64,000 nt of DNA, from NCBI GenBank assembly GCA_019009955.1, contig CM032230.1, positions 7,804,001 through 7,868,000 of the forward strand, read 5' to 3'. Of this stretch, positions 1 through 11,495 are shown piece by piece (the stretch's first letter is position 1; each line of letters opens with the position of its first letter). Below the pieces are notes generated by a model. The model was given only the letters and a program-made list of their open reading frames with translations, was not told the DNA's origin and did not search any database. Both the position numbers and the translations under genes were made by a program. Source of the stretch: Riptortus pedestris (Eukaryota > Arthropoda > Insecta > Hemiptera > Alydidae).

Positions 1-574
1 TAAGCCATACCAACATTTCTATGGACGGGCAGGAGTGGGGGTTGTAAGGGACGCCTGAAATTAAAAATAGCGATATTTCGTTTCCTATTGGTTTTTCCGC
101 AAATATAAACATAACAAAAGTTGTTTATTTTCTTATTTGGAGTAACTTTTGTTATATACGCTTTTGTCGTATACCTAAGTATAAATGAGTTATACGTTAA
201 AACTTTAGCGGGCACTAACGGCTGAACCGAACTTAACAAAACTCGGTATGTCAATTAGCATTAATTCTTCCATGATTATAAGTTATATTAAAATTTTTAG
301 GTTCGAACGGGAGGGGGGTTAAAAGGGAGGCCTGAAATAAAAATTCACCATATTTACATGAATAAGAGACGGGAAATATAAAAATATGGAAGACTGTGGG
401 GCCTTATCGAACAAATAATTCTATTATTAGCAAATCCACGGCAACGACGGGTATCAATCCTAAACACTGGGACGGGTAAATGTCAAAATATTGTGCAATG
501 TAAAGCCTGCTAAAAAATACCACCACCATTCAGCCTCAAATGAATTCCCGGGCGAAGCCGGGTATCTCAGCTAG
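1..574 (+). mobile_element. Non-autonomous Helitron, 3' part (5' end outside window)
   Basis: The 3' end is diagnostic: the hairpin CCCGG-GCGAAG-CCGGG (about 548-563), eight bases, then CTAG at 571-574 followed by host T. The body shows the family words 'caggagtgggggtt', 'gcgatatttcgtttcctattgg' and 'aacaaaagttgtttatttt' that recur in the copies near 15-16.7 kb and 38.8-39.7 kb. A hairpin plus CTRR followed by T is the known 3' signature of Helitrons. No Rep/helicase coding sequence is present, so it is non-autonomous. Confidence 0.75.
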
Positions 575-1351
575 TGTATCATATGATCAGCGATAATTTG
601 ATTGCCTGCCAATGCAGTTGTTCTGTCTGTGACTGAATCACCATCACAGCTCAACCGCACTCGCTAACGTTAACGTATTTAACTTTTCTATTCTATCCAT
701 ATGTTAACGTTAATTAACTTCCTTTAGCTTATAATTGTAAATCCGATAATACTAATTGAGCTGGGACGTCACCGCTCTAATTGATGTCCTATTTCTTCCT
801 TTTACGAAATGCCAACCAAATCCAGCTGTTAGATATGTGATACCTATTTATTTAATGCACAGTGTTTATACTTGCAGTATAGGCACTGGGTGTAGTATAC
901 CTGTTATTATTGCGTCAACTACTTTTTACAAAGTATTTTATATTTTTTTCTGACAGTATTTGCGTGTTTACTACATTTTCAATTTGGTTACCTACGTTTT
1001 CTAATGTAAAAACATATTTATATTGCGAGTACTTCAGGTACAATGAACGAAATGCTTTGCCGAGTTTAAAAAATACAATAAATTGATGTTTCTTTGTTAG
1101 AATAAACATTTAAAACCTTGAAATGAGCTACATGTCGAGTTTGGCAACGATCAAATAACAAGTGGGACCACAGAGTGTAATCAGACAAGTACCCATACAT
1201 TCTCATTTCCATGTAGACCAACTATGGGCAACCTTTGACATGTTGCGGGCCAAACTTTAGTGTGCAAATACGTTCCGCTTTTAAAAGTAGTGCATTTCAC
1301 AGAAGTTTTCATCATTTTTAATAATAGATATCAGATATGAAATAATAACGA
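575..1351. other. AT-rich spacer, nothing recognised
   Basis: No repeat family of the window and no convincing open frame is recognised here. The frames near 756-953 (+) and 915-1109 (-) are short, hydrophobic and AT-driven. Confidence 0.4.
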
Positions 1352-1452
1352 CTCATTAAATAAACTCCTTGTGCCCACCCTGGCTAGAAAAGGGTGGTAA
1401 CCTGTAGATAACCCGTCCCGATTAGCCTAGTTGCATAAAGTGGACGTAAAAT
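1352..1452 (+). repeat. tRNA-SINE, body fragment
   Basis: This piece carries the SINE body words 'ccaccctggctagaaaagggtgg', 'taacctgtagataacccgtccc' and 'agtggacgt' but lacks the tRNA-like head. It matches the bodies of the fuller copies at 4105-4330 and 11785-12005. Confidence 0.7.
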
Positions 1453-1639
1453 AAAAAAAAAATATAGAACAAATTAAGGGAACGCAACACAAAACAAAAG
1501 AAGAAACACGAACATAGAAATAAAAATAGTCGGTAAGTGAAAAGAAAACTTGATAACTTTGAAACAAAAACTAAATAGGTCTCTCTCACACAATTAAATA
1601 TTCTCAAACTGCCCTATTGTTTTTAAATATGTCAGAATC

Positions 1640-2380
1640 GTGGCAATATGTGGCTACCCTCAGTCAGTAGTTCGTTCATGTCATGTGGAATGTTGAAGTA
1701 AGCTCGTAATCTGAATTCTGTTAGTGGGTGTTTTATAGATATTCCAGTATTGAAATGAGTACAAGTAGGTTTGTCTTTTTTTGTTCATTATGTAAGAATG
1801 TGTCAGGTATGTATGTCTAATACGTAGTCTTGTGAGCACGACTTGGTCTCTTCTTGAATATACGTTCTGTCTCTTTGACCATCCAGTAACATTGCGTTTT
1901 ATTTCTAATAGTTCGTTGTCAGTACGTAACCAGTGTATTTGAAATCTTGGAGTATTTTTGTTTGTACAATCTTGTTGAGGTCTTTTGGTGTTAGTGTAGT
2001 TATGTCGGTAGTAGTCATTTTTGTTGCTAGTTTTGTATGTTTGTCAATATCAGTTTAATGTCCTTGTGTCCGGGTAACCTCAACATTTTAAAATTGCAAG
2101 TGTTTAGTGCGTGAATTAGTTCTAGTATTTTTGTAATTAGTGGGTGATTGGAGTAGATGTTTCCCATGGAAAGTAAAGAACTTAAAAAGTCTGTGCATAA
2201 AATTACTTGGTGTGATCTGTTTTCTAATTTTGAAAGTGCTAGTATAATGGCCTGTAGTTCTGCAGTATAAGTACTTGATTCGTCGTGTAGTTTAACTTTG
2301 TAAGTTTTGTTTTTGTTTGTGGCAGCTGAGCCCCTTCCATGTTCTGTCTTAGATCCGTCCGTGAAAATGAATAAACTGTT
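1640..2380 (-). pseudogene. Decayed LINE: RNase H domain and C-terminal tail
   Basis: On the minus strand one frame is open from about 2378 down to a stop at 2028. It begins LFIFTDGSK (first RNase H Asp), continues with STYTAELQAI (catalytic Glu), then LCTDFLSSL where Asp-Ser is usual, and LPGHKDI where VPGH is usual. Lower down (about 1760-1860) a shifted frame gives RRDQVVLTRLRIRHTYLTHS, the tail segment typical of I/Jockey/R1-like LINEs. The frame changes and later stops mark it as dead. Endonuclease and reverse transcriptase parts are missing. RNase H points to an I-like or related clade; the exact clade is uncertain. Confidence 0.8.
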
Positions 2381-2864
2381 AGAAAAAAAAAAAAATAAAT
2401 AAATAATGAAATTATAACGACAATGTAATTATAATACAATTTATTAAAATAACAAAATTAAATGAAAAAATAGGTACAACTTGGTACAATCAATGAGTGT
2501 GAATTTGGGAAACTAATTCTACTGATAATATGACTTAAAGAATTTTCCAAATTATCGTCAGTCAGCCTTGTACGATGTTTTGATTTATTAACTTCCATCA
2601 ATGAAAAGAATTTTTCGCATTTATAAGTACTGCCAAACGCACAAATCTCTCCTTATCTTCCCCATTTGGAGTTATTAGTGTAATATTTGTTTGATTGGGT
2701 TTTCATAATGTCATGCGGGCCGGAAGTTGCCCACATATGATGTAGAGCATTCGTAATATCTTATTACTCTTTATTTGTCTGAATACTCCTGTTAATTATC
2801 GTTTTTGTGTCCATTGTAGTGGAGTTCTTCTTTTAGTCTGGGTATTTCATTTTTTAAATGTGTT
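2381..2864. other. AT-rich spacer, nothing recognised
   Basis: It includes an A-run near 2382-2397. No family member or coding signal was recognised. Confidence 0.4.
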
Positions 2865-3085
2865 TTATATATATAAATTTAGTTTTGTACTGACCTCATT
2901 TTCGCCATCTATTGGTTAGAATCGAATTACATTTTAGGAATTTTTTTGAAAATCGCGTCATGAGTACAACCTCAACAGCTGATTTACCACAAGGGAAATC
3001 TACTAATACGTGGAATAGATGGTGATAGATCTGTAACTTGCCCACCACGTGGGAAATCTGCTTAGCTTGCGAATCCTCTGTGTGA
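2865..3085. mobile_element. Two HINE-like fragments
   Basis: At 2875-3010 there is a + strand 3' end ('actgacctcattttcgcc', 'aaaatcgcgtcatgagtac', then a decayed hairpin). At about 3040-3085 there is a reversed 5' end ('cacgtgggaaatctgctta', 'gcgaatcc'). Together they may be the remains of two copies or of one internally deleted arrangement. Confidence 0.6.
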
Positions 3086-3399
3086 CCTAAGTTTTAACAG
3101 ATTTTTTAGTATATGATGTTTGTTTCAATATTGTGTCCAGTAGGATATTCGGGATTCCCACTGCCCTTTTGAAGATGACAGAATCCTGGATATATGAAAC
3201 TGGATATCCTTGGAGAAGCATTTATGAGATTTCAAGTCTAAGGTCAGGGGTCGACAACCCATGGCAATTTAGTTTTGAGTTAAAATATGTTTTTTACGCT
3301 TTCCAATTATAATAGGTTTCTTAATCCCTTCTATATTCTTTTAATAAACGACTAAATACAGAATATTCAGACATTTTATTAGCTAGTACTATAGAGTGC

Positions 3400-3483
3400 A
3401 AAGTCCGTCTCGCGGGTGCTCCGTAAACTAAGCAGATTTCCCGAATGTTGGAATGGACTACTGCCTTCATCTTATCATGTGGT
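3400..3483 (+). mobile_element. HINE-like 5' end fragment
   Basis: It starts AAAGTCCGTCTCGCGGG and contains GTAAACTAAGCAGATTTCCC, the conserved 5' block. It is cut off just before the hAT-like fragment that follows. Confidence 0.65.
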
Positions 3484-3496
3484 AAGTAGTAGTAGT

Positions 3497-3912
3497 CAGG
3501 GGTGGATTAAGGGCCGGGCAACCCGGGCGACTGCCCGGGGCGACGCAGCCAGGGGGGCGACCAAACGCACAAGTAATGAAAAATTTCGTTTTAGATTTTA
3601 TAAAGTTAATATTTTGTATTCTCTTGTGTAAATGTCTTTAATAAACATTTTTAATATAAGCTAACTCAAAAACACACAATGTATTACGTATAGCCTACTA
3701 TAATGTATGCAAAAAGGTGATGGCCTACATACTTTTTAAGTCATCTTATCTTTTCACTTGAAAATATGATAATATTTTGATTGATAACTACTACTTAAGA
3801 TGCCTCAGAACTCAGTATTCTAAACCCTATTTTGAACAAATTTCCGGTGGAAGGCTCCCGGACCCCCCTTTTTTTAGGGAGGGGCGACAAAACGGTTGTT
3901 TGCCCGGGTCAG
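3497..3912. mobile_element. hAT-like non-autonomous fragment
   Basis: The left edge is CAGGGGTGGATTAAG followed by a GC-rich segment rich in CCCGGG palindromes, as in non-autonomous hAT elements whose termini start CAGGGG(C/T)GGAT. A second CCCGGG-rich block lies near 3900-3910, but the expected complementary terminus is not seen, so the right end is truncated or mutated. No transposase frame. Confidence 0.45.
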
Positions 3913-4104
3913 TATTTTGCCTTGAGCAAAATTGGTTGTAGTGAAGTATAATTATTTTCAGCAAATTACATTACAATTATTTCAGGAATACATAATAATT
4001 TACAAAATGCTTGGAATATGCCATTAGTATGAGTGACATAATATGTCATAATATCATATTATGATACAGTGCATAATAAAACATTCTTCTGTACAAACAT
4101 TTTG

Positions 4105-4332
4105 GGGGCTCAGGCTAACCTGAAGCCATGTGAGTTAAAGCGTTGACCTTAATCACACATGTTAAAACTAGAGTGGCGAGTTGGATTCCCGCCTGGGCAA
4201 CAGGAATTTATTTAGTGACGGAATTCATTAAATAAAATCCTTAGTTCCATCCTGGGTAGAAAAGGGTGGTGACCTGTAGATAGCCCGCTTAATTAGCCTT
4301 AGTTGCAAAGAGAGGACGTTAATAAATAATTT
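4105..4332 (+). repeat. tRNA-derived SINE
   Basis: The head starts GGGGCTCAGG, includes 'gtgagttaaagcgttgacc' and a B-box-like block 'gagttggattcccgcc' (family form GAGTTCGATTCCCG). The body has 'tttagtgacgg', 'attaaataaaatccttagt', 'aaaagggtgg' and 'ggacgttaataaata'. Members end in AAT/AATA repeats. The pol III B-box-like element makes a tRNA-derived origin likely; it is not a functional tRNA gene. Confidence 0.75.
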
Positions 4333-4407
4333 TATACAAACATTTAAAATAAGATCAAAAGAAAAATGTTTTATAATATTACATAATATTGTTTTTGGAT
4401 AAAAAAT

Positions 4408-5352
4408 AAAGTCCGTTAAGCTGCGTAAACTAAGCATATTTCCCACTTGAAGGTTTCAATAGATAAATTTTCATACTTGTAACTCTTAACACCACTGTGA
4501 ATATTAAGTAACAGATACAAATGGTAACGAGAAATTTTTCTGTCAGTTTACATTTTAATAACCTCCACGACAAGAAGCGTCTGAATTTCATGCAAACAGA
4601 ACCGCCAATCTCTCAGAGCTGAATAGATACGAATATTCTTGATCGGAGAGGAAAGCAATTACTGGAAATAATATATTTCTTTTATTGAAAACTATTTACT
4701 ATATCTAGTACTGTTGTTTATAATGAACCAGAATCATTTTGATCTAAATCTCTCTAATTTTAGTAATCCAAGGACAGAAGATGAAGAGGTCATCGTTATG
4801 TATTTTCATGTTCCTCATATAGAAAAGCTTTGTTGAACACAATATATGGTATATCAGCATGTAATATGACGGTTCATGATATATTGACTTATTCTTAACG
4901 GACGATGGCAAAGAGGTGGTGGAGGTTTACTGAAGGCTGAAAACTAGCGAATCCAAATATCTTGGTTAATATTCAGAATAGAGTAAACAAGAACATAACA
5001 ATAGTTATAGGTAATTAAATTTAAAATAAGATTAGTTTCGTAAAATGTTTCTATCCAAAAATAATAAAAAAATTTCAAATTTTTAAAACTATTCCTCTAA
5101 ACCCCCCTTCTACGGTTCGATTTCAGCTCTTAGCGAACTTGATCATCAGTTTTCCAAGACGTTTATATATCGAGTTTGTGGCGATAAGACAAATATTTCG
5201 ACAGCAAGAGCGGAAACAGACAGGTGTAAATATTCGTATATTTTTGACCGAACCTCGTTTTCGACATCAGTTTCGTAGGATCGATGGACATTTGTGGAAA
5301 CGTTTCGAAAATCGCATCATGACTACGATCTCAACAGTTGATTCTGCTAAAA
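4408..5352 (+). mobile_element. HINE-like element, old near-complete copy
   Basis: The 5' end is AAAGTCCGTTAAGCTGCG with TAAGCATATTTCCC. The 3' part has the conserved words 'cctctaaaccccccttc', 'aggatcgatggacatttg', 'aaaatcgcatcatgac' and ends CTGCTAAAA. The 3' hairpin is eroded and the AT tract is short. Its 5' third ('cttaacaccactgtgaatat') is of the second subtype also seen at 48451-48655 and 49494-50333. Confidence 0.7.
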
Positions 5353-6067
5353 TATGTACCTATGCATTTGTAAATATAGAATTGACAAGTAAATAAGTAC
5401 TTATTCAACATACAGCAATGGCACAACTGCGAGAAATTAATTATTTCATGGTAGAATAGCATTATGTCAACAAGTCAATGTTTATAAGCAAAGATGCCAA
5501 TCTATTCTTACATACCTGTTAGCAAACTTGAGTTGAGATATATCAGTGCATTCTTGTCAAGGCAGCAGAGGTCGTCCTTAGACAATATGAATCACTGCCT
5601 TCCTGATTCATATCCTCTATTTCTGCTCGAGGTATTTCTGACGGATATGCAAGCATCTAGGTAAAAATGATTCAAAACTGCCTTCCCCCCCCTCTCACAG
5701 GCACCCCCAATAAATTCACGAGATCATCTAAAATTGGGTCAGTGAAGCAGTGGCTATTTGTGTAATATTTTATTCAGGCTTGAAATATCATAAGGGTTTA
5801 GCGAATTTCTCTTGCCATTAAAAGACCTATGAACTTGAATTTGGCTTTCCTGGCTAGTATCATGGTTGAAAAAAATTCACCACCCCTACAAGAATTTTAC
5901 TCTTAGTTACAGATCTCACCTTCAGCCATTAATAAAATAATACACAAAAAAGAGAAAAATAGTCAACTTGTATTACAACTATAAAGTTAGTCATAATATT
6001 GAAACCAATTTTTTAAAAAATGTTATAAAGATTTCAAAAATATTAATCCCATATAATTTAAAATATT
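5353..6067. other. Spacer, nothing firm recognised
   Basis: AT-rich sequence without a convincing gene. Some stretches (about 5660-5790) look like very old HINE-like sequence but cannot be aligned confidently by eye. Confidence 0.3.
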
Positions 6068-6340
6068 AAAATGCCATCTACGCAGGGATGCGTAAACTGA
6101 GTAGATTTCCTACGCGTTGGATGCTACGCTGGTGATCTCATCTCACCATGCATTCTTTACGTTTAAGATAATATCTGAATAGCTCCCTTGATAATCGAGT
6201 TACGAAAAAAAAAAGAAAGATTTTGTTAATAGAACATGATAACATTTTTCGATCCGACTCATAATAACGGAGATACATTGAATTGTTTGAGCCCCCCCCC
6301 CTTCTAAACCCCCTCTTGTATCATCCCGGGGGAATTTTAA
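6068..6340 (+). mobile_element. HINE-like fragment
   Basis: The 5' block is seen as 'acgcagggatgcgtaaactg' followed by 'gtagatttcctacgcg', then 'tttcgatccgactcataata', 'cggagatacattgaa' and a C-run with 'ctaaaccccctc', all in the family order with internal loss. Confidence 0.6.
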
Positions 6341-6567
6341 GATGGGATGCAGAAAATCATCCCGACTTACTTATTCATCAATAACACAAATGCCCTGTAA
6401 CAAGAACTGTAAACGTGCTGACATTCATTTTTTATTGATTAAATATAAGCAGTTAGAGAAATTTATGTTTACATTTGTTGTCCGTAAATAAATTGATTCA
6501 CTAATGGTTTCCCATGACTGAGTACTCTCAGTCATTGAATGAAGAAGTTTTTCAGCTAATATTGTTA

Positions 6568-7227
6568 AAAGTCCGTCACGCAGGGGCTGCGTAAACTAAG
6601 CAGATTTCCCCTGTGAAGTTTTACAATAGAGAAATCTGCATACTGGTAACACAATACCACCGTGATTAGATAATGAGAAATCTTTCAGTTAATTAAAATA
6701 AATACCCAACTGAAATGGCTTCTGAATTGTAAGAATAATTTATATTTTAATAACTCAAATTTTAGTAGTCCAAGAACTAAAGAAGGGGGAGGGGCGGATG
6801 AACTAAACGTATTTGCATAAATCTCACAAAGTAAGGAAGGTAAGGTAAGGTTAAAAACGCCAGGTTAGAAGATGCTTCCGCCTGAGCCGAGAAATGACGA
6901 AGATGGCCGACATAATCCGAACTATTCCCCACCACAGACTTCATAAAAATGCAAATATCTCGGTTAATATTCAAGATAGAGAATAAATGTATATAACAAT
7001 ATTTATAGTAAATTTAATTTGCAATAAGATTGGTTCTGTACAATATTTCGATCCGATGCATAATAACGAAGATATTTTGAATTTTCGAAAATCCCCCCTC
7101 TAAACCCCCCCTCCCTCTGGTCCGATTTCAGCCATTAACGAATTTGATCTGTCTTTTTACATAAAACGGTTAAATATCGAGTTTCGTAACGATCAAACAA
7201 AAATTGCGACCGCTAGAGCGTTAACAG

Positions 7228-7297
<70 letters not shown>

Positions 7298-7419
7298 GAA
7301 CGGACCTCATTTTCGTCATCTCCTGGGTAGGATCGATGGACATTTGAAGAAAATTTTCGAAAATCGCGTCATGAGTACGACCTCAATAGCTGATTTCCCT
7401 TAAGGGAAATCTGCTAAAA
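6568..7419 (+). mobile_element. HINE-like element, full length
   Basis: It starts AAAGTCCGTCACGCAGGGG directly followed by the subterminal AGCAGATTTCCC. It has (AT)n at about 7231-7292, then 'ttttgaacggacctcatttt', 'aggatcgatggacatttg', 'aaaatcgcgtcatgagtac', the palindrome GATTTCCCTTAAGGGAAATC and the end TGCTAAAA. There is no long coding sequence. The 198-bp minus frame inside it is a by-product of the repeat. Confidence 0.85.
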
Positions 7420-8370
7420 CGGCAATTGATGTAAAGAAAAGTTTCAAATGACAGTTTTACAGTTCTTAATGTACTTTTAAAACTGTAAAATCAGATTTTT
7501 TTTTTAAATGCCACATTTTTTAAACATTTTCCCTCCCAACTTCAGTTTTTAAAATTTGTTTTATAATTAATCTTATAGCACATTTCACGATAAATTAAAC
7601 CATATATGAAAAAGTTCTATTCCGATAACATTTTTCAATAATAAGTTAAAAAATAAAAATACCTTTTTGCTTATCGCTATGGCACTCCTTCATCAATCGC
7701 TACACGAACTAGCGGGGGGGGGGAATTCTAAAAATTCAAAATATCTCAGTTATTAGAAATAGAATCGAAAAATTGTACATAATCAATCTGGTTGGAAATT
7801 TAATTTTCTATAAATGTTGCTTAAATACCAAATCTTGTTTTCAGAACTTTACTATACGAGATCCATGCAATTACGTTGAGTGGTGGCATCATCATTTAAT
7901 ATTTTAAATCTTAACCAGGAAAATGTATATTTGACCTATACAACACTCGATATTTAAACACAACGCTAAAGATCATATTCGATAATGGCAGAAATCGGAC
8001 CAGGAATAGGGGGGGGGGTTGAGAGAGAAAGGAATTTGGAAAATTTGAAATATCTCTGTTAATATGAGTCGGCCTGAAAATTGTTTCAGCAACAATCATG
8101 TTAAACTATTGATGAGATACAATTGATTCTTTATACATTTTTTCGTATCTCCAATATTAACAGTTTATTCGTACTAAAATAAGTACGAACAATTCTGTCT
8201 TCTGAAAATACTACTGTTACTACTGGAATTTTGACTTAGATATATTATAGAAGGAGAAGATATCTACTAGTGTGTCAAACCAACACGCGAGAAATCTGCT
8301 TAGCTTACGCGTGACGGCCTTGTTTCATGTGGATGTAATGTAGACCTATTATTTGTGAGGTCAGCCACGC
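7420..8370. other. Old HINE-like debris
   Basis: Words such as 'ctaaaaattcaaaatatctcagttatt', 'aatcggaccaggaatag' plus G-runs, and a reversed 5' end ('gaaatctgcttagcttacgcgtgacgg', about 8289-8317), show degraded minus-strand family members. No gene is seen. Confidence 0.45.
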
Positions 8371-8485
8371 GAATTCAATTAATAAAATCCTTAGTCTACC
8401 CCTGGCTAGAAAATAGTGGTAACCTGTAGATAACCCGTTCCAATTAGCCGTAGTAGCAAAAGGTGTACGTTAATAAATAGTAATA
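8371..8485 (+). repeat. tRNA-SINE, 3' body
   Basis: Carries 'cctggctagaaaatagtggtaacc', 'taacccgttccaattagcc' and 'gtacgttaataaat'. The head is missing. Confidence 0.7.
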
Positions 8486-8526
8486 ATTTTAGTGAAATAA
8501 TCTTTAAGAAAGATTTAATATTATTA

Positions 8527-8731
8527 TATTTTAACGTCCAGTTATTGATACTACGGCTAATTGGGGCGGGTTATCGGTAGGTTACCACCCTTATCTAGCC
8601 AAGTTGGAGCTAAGGATTTTATTCATTGAGTTCGTCACTAAATAAATCCCTATTGCCTAATGCGGGTATCAAACTCGTCACTGTAGGTTTACAATGAGAG
8701 ATTAAGGCCAAAGCTTTAACTGAACCCCGCA
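8527..8731 (-). repeat. tRNA-SINE, near full length, inverted to neighbour
   Basis: Reverse complement of the SINE: 'aacgtccagttattgatac', 'ggctaattggggcgggttat', 'tcaaactcgtcactgtagg' (B-box region) and the head end 'ttaactgaaccccgc'. It lies tail-to-tail with the copy at 8371-8485 with about 40 bp between them. Confidence 0.7.
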
Positions 8732-8790
8732 TATTTTAATAGAACAAATATTGAGATATCCATAGTTAGAATTAATATTAAAGTAAGCAC

Positions 8791-8975
8791 GCACCTTCTT
8801 CTTCTTCTATTTCTTCTCCTTCTTCTTCTATTTCTTCTCCTTCTTCTTCTATTTCTTCTCCTTCTTCTTCTATTCCTTCCCCATCTTCTACTATCTCTTT
8901 CTCTTCTCCTTCTATTTCTTTCCCTGCTTCTTCTATTTCTTCCCCGTTTTGTGCTTCCATAGCCGAGTCAGCAAT
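8791..8975 (-). repeat. 24-bp CTT-rich minisatellite encoding a Glu-rich frame
   Basis: The plus strand shows repeats of about 24 bp of the pattern (cttcttcttctatttcttct)cc. On the minus strand this reads as an uninterrupted acidic frame (about 9023 to 8778) with EEIEEEGEEIEEEG repeats. The frame begins at a TTG, not ATG; the first ATG is near 8983. A GTGCGT follows the repeat on the minus strand, so an exon ending in a splice donor is conceivable, but low complexity alone explains the open frame. No homology is claimed. Confidence 0.5.
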
Positions 8976-9293
8976 TTCCATATGCGAATAGTCTGATGGA
9001 ATTTGTAGGAATGGATCTACCAAGTTGTACCTTCAAATGGGTATCAAACGACTGATTCCCTTGTGATTCTGATGGGGAATTGGGGGTGGGGACTAACGAG
9101 AGGTAGGGGCAATTTATGCTAATCACCTGTTACTAAATAGTTATACACCTGTTTGGACAATGGCGCTTGGCGTGGAGGTTATTATATATTAGGGCTCTGA
9201 CTGTTGGCCAGGATTTAGTGCAAATAATCTAACGTGTGCGCCAGCTATTAAAAATTGTATTGTGAGAGGATGGAGGACATCTAGTCTTCAAAA

Positions 9294-9670
9294 AATCGGT
9301 CACGCAAATGCTCCGTGTGCTAAGCAAATTTCCCAAATTAGTATATGAATCGCTGATGATCACACCTCGCCATCTATTCTCTATTTCTCCCTCAGTAAGA
9401 AGCCTAAATTCACAGGAATTAAAATGTTAGTTGGGTATGAGATTTCAGTGACTGAGGTATTTTCTAGTGAAATTCAGATGTGTAGTTGTGGGCGTTTGGG
9501 AATCGCTGAAACCAAAAAAATGCATATAACTACCATATGTCGACTTTCTGAATACCCTATACCAGTTGTCTAAATTCAGGTATTAACGAATTTGATCTTT
9601 AGTTTTACATAAAAGGTTTATATATCGACTTTGGCAACGCTAAAAAAAAGTGACTGGGTAAAGCATTAAC

Positions 9671-9739
<69 letters not shown>

Positions 9740-9857
9740 TTTGTCTTACCTCATTTTCGTTATCTCCTGTATAGGACCGATGGACTTTATAATATTTCAG
9801 AAATCATTGAAAATTCAGCTCAATAGCAGATTTCCTTTAAGGTCTATCTGATAAAAC
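9294..9857 (+). mobile_element. HINE-like element, degraded
   Basis: Begins 'cggtcacgcaaatgctccg', 'ctaagcaaatttccc'. The late part has 'aggtattaacgaatttgatc', a long (AT)n at 9678-9735, 'cctcattttcgttatctcc', 'aggaccgatggac' and a broken hairpin before TGATAAAA. Confidence 0.7.
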
Positions 9858-10636
9858 CTTTATAACTTTAGCACTTCCGTGTTCGTATTAAGAGAAGTAT
9901 TCTGATCCGAATTGTCCATTTTGAACTACCTTGAGCCCATTTTAACATTATTTGGCGTGACATAAGTAGGCATGCAGCCGGTATTATGAGTCGGATCGTA
10001 AAGTGATATAGAACCAATCTTGTATAACTATTGATGTTCTACAATTGTTGTTTTATCAATTTTATTTGTTTCTCGTTAGTTTAAGTATTAAACGAGATAT
10101 TCCTACTTTCTTGTTTCTGCCTTCAGTATACCTCCCTCGCCTACAGAGAACAACATAAACAGAGAATATGTGGTACGATTAGAACACAAATGAGTTATAC
10201 CAGCACCATTCTGTATTTCTAAGTAAATATGTAATGAGTAGAGTGGAGGAAGAAATGTGAATAACTGGCTTAATATTTGAGAAAATGTATAGAACAAGAT
10301 TTGGAGAGCAACAAAATGTTAATCAAAGTGGGTCGATAAATTTTTTCAGTCCAACTCAGGATATTTAACTAACTCTAATGATAGGAAAAATAATGATAAC
10401 ACAGTAGAATAAGAAAATATATCATGAATTGTGTTATACCACGCGTAAATAATATTGTTTTGAACGGACCTTTATTACATGAGATACATACGAATACATT
10501 ATGTGAAGACGTCATCAATTAAAATTTTATTTTTTTGATACGGATATGTTTATTTAATCTATATCATACTCGGTAGTAACCGTTTCATTCACACTAATGA
10601 TCATATTCATTCATAGTTGAAATCGGACAAGGAATA
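9858..10636. other. Spacer with old family traces
   Basis: AT-rich sequence with occasional HINE-like words. No gene supported. Confidence 0.3.
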
Positions 10637-10745
10637 GAAGATTGCTTTTGAAGGGGGAGGATTTAATAATCTCCATAATGATATGCATTTGAAGAAATGT
10701 ATCGAATATCACGACATGAGTACAAATCCAATAGCTAATTTCCGT
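10637..10745 (+). mobile_element. HINE-like 3' fragment
   Basis: 'gcatttgaagaaatgtatcg' and 'acgacatgagtac' followed by 'ccaatagctaatttccgt' correspond to the last 90 bases before the hairpin. Confidence 0.5.
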
Positions 10746-10767
10746 TCCTTTCATAGAATAGTCATTT

Positions 10768-10919
10768 TCTTAGCATTTGAACAAATATGGCTCAGACTAT
10801 ATGAAATTCCATTGACTGATTTGCAATGTAATGAGATCAGGAATTGTTTAGAATTCGATGAGGAATTCAAGTTATTTGGCAAAAGACCTTTTTGGCAGTC
10901 GGGAAGTAATAAAGTGTAA
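10768..10919 (+). other. Short coding-like frame, possible exon fragment
   Basis: Downstream of the HINE fragment an open frame reads FEQIWLRLYEIPLTDLQ and ends ...FWQSGSNKV with TAA. It is preceded by a pyrimidine-rich 'gtcattttcttag' that could serve as a splice acceptor. Its composition is less repeat-like than its surroundings. I do not recognise the protein; it may be a terminal exon, a pseudogene piece or chance. Confidence 0.2.
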
Positions 10920-11370
10920 ATGATCCTTAAACAGCATACGAATTCCTTGGCTTTGTGATTCCGAAAGGTTGCTACAAACAGTCTGGTTATTTTAGTCGCA
11001 TACCTTTTTACAACTGAATTCTTTAACGTCATGATGGCTCTAAACTTAGTCCTCTAAAGCTCATTTTTTCACTGTTACATATTTTTGCAACAATTTATGC
11101 ATAAGTACATACCAAAATAAAGTCCGTCAAGCAGGGGCATTGTAAACTATGGCGATTTTTCGAGCGCTGGTACGATACACTTTTGATTTCATCTCACCTT
11201 AAATTTTCTATTTCGTATTTCCTGGCTTTTTTAAACCTCTATGTAAGTTTTAATAATAGCGGTCTAATAAACCTCATTGGCGATAGGGTTACTTTATCTT
11301 CCGGACCGGAAAAAATTGTCTCTATCTCTTGCTTTCTGCTGGGCTGGTCCTCCAGCTCTCTCTTCTCTCT

Positions 11371-11495
11371 TTGTCAGTATATTCCTGCTCTCTCTCAGAA
11401 AATGTTGACATGTAAGATTTGTGAGTTAGTGAAAACTAGTGTTTAGTGTGGACTGAACTAAAAGTTTGGCCGACCAGTCAACTTCTCAGGTAAGT
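11371..11495 (+). promoter_or_regulatory. Candidate 5' exon: initiator-like TCAGT and strong splice donor
   Basis: A CT-rich stretch contains TTGTCAGTAT (TCAGT at 11374-11378, the arthropod initiator word). It is followed 110 bases later by CAG|GTAAGT (donor G at 11490), a perfect consensus donor. This would fit a short untranslated first exon transcribed rightwards. The next gene on this strand is the lysozyme 7.8 kb away, but no link between them is shown. Confidence 0.3.

Noticed and set aside
6568..7419. HINE-like family as a classical TIR transposon or MITE
   Set aside because: The two ends are not inverted copies of each other and no consistent target duplication is seen. Only the subterminal AGCAGATTTCCC is inverted.
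8778..9023. Glu-rich protein-coding exon on the minus strand
   Set aside because: The frame starts at TTG, and the acidic repeats follow directly from a CTT-rich minisatellite. Not accepted as a gene without transcript support.
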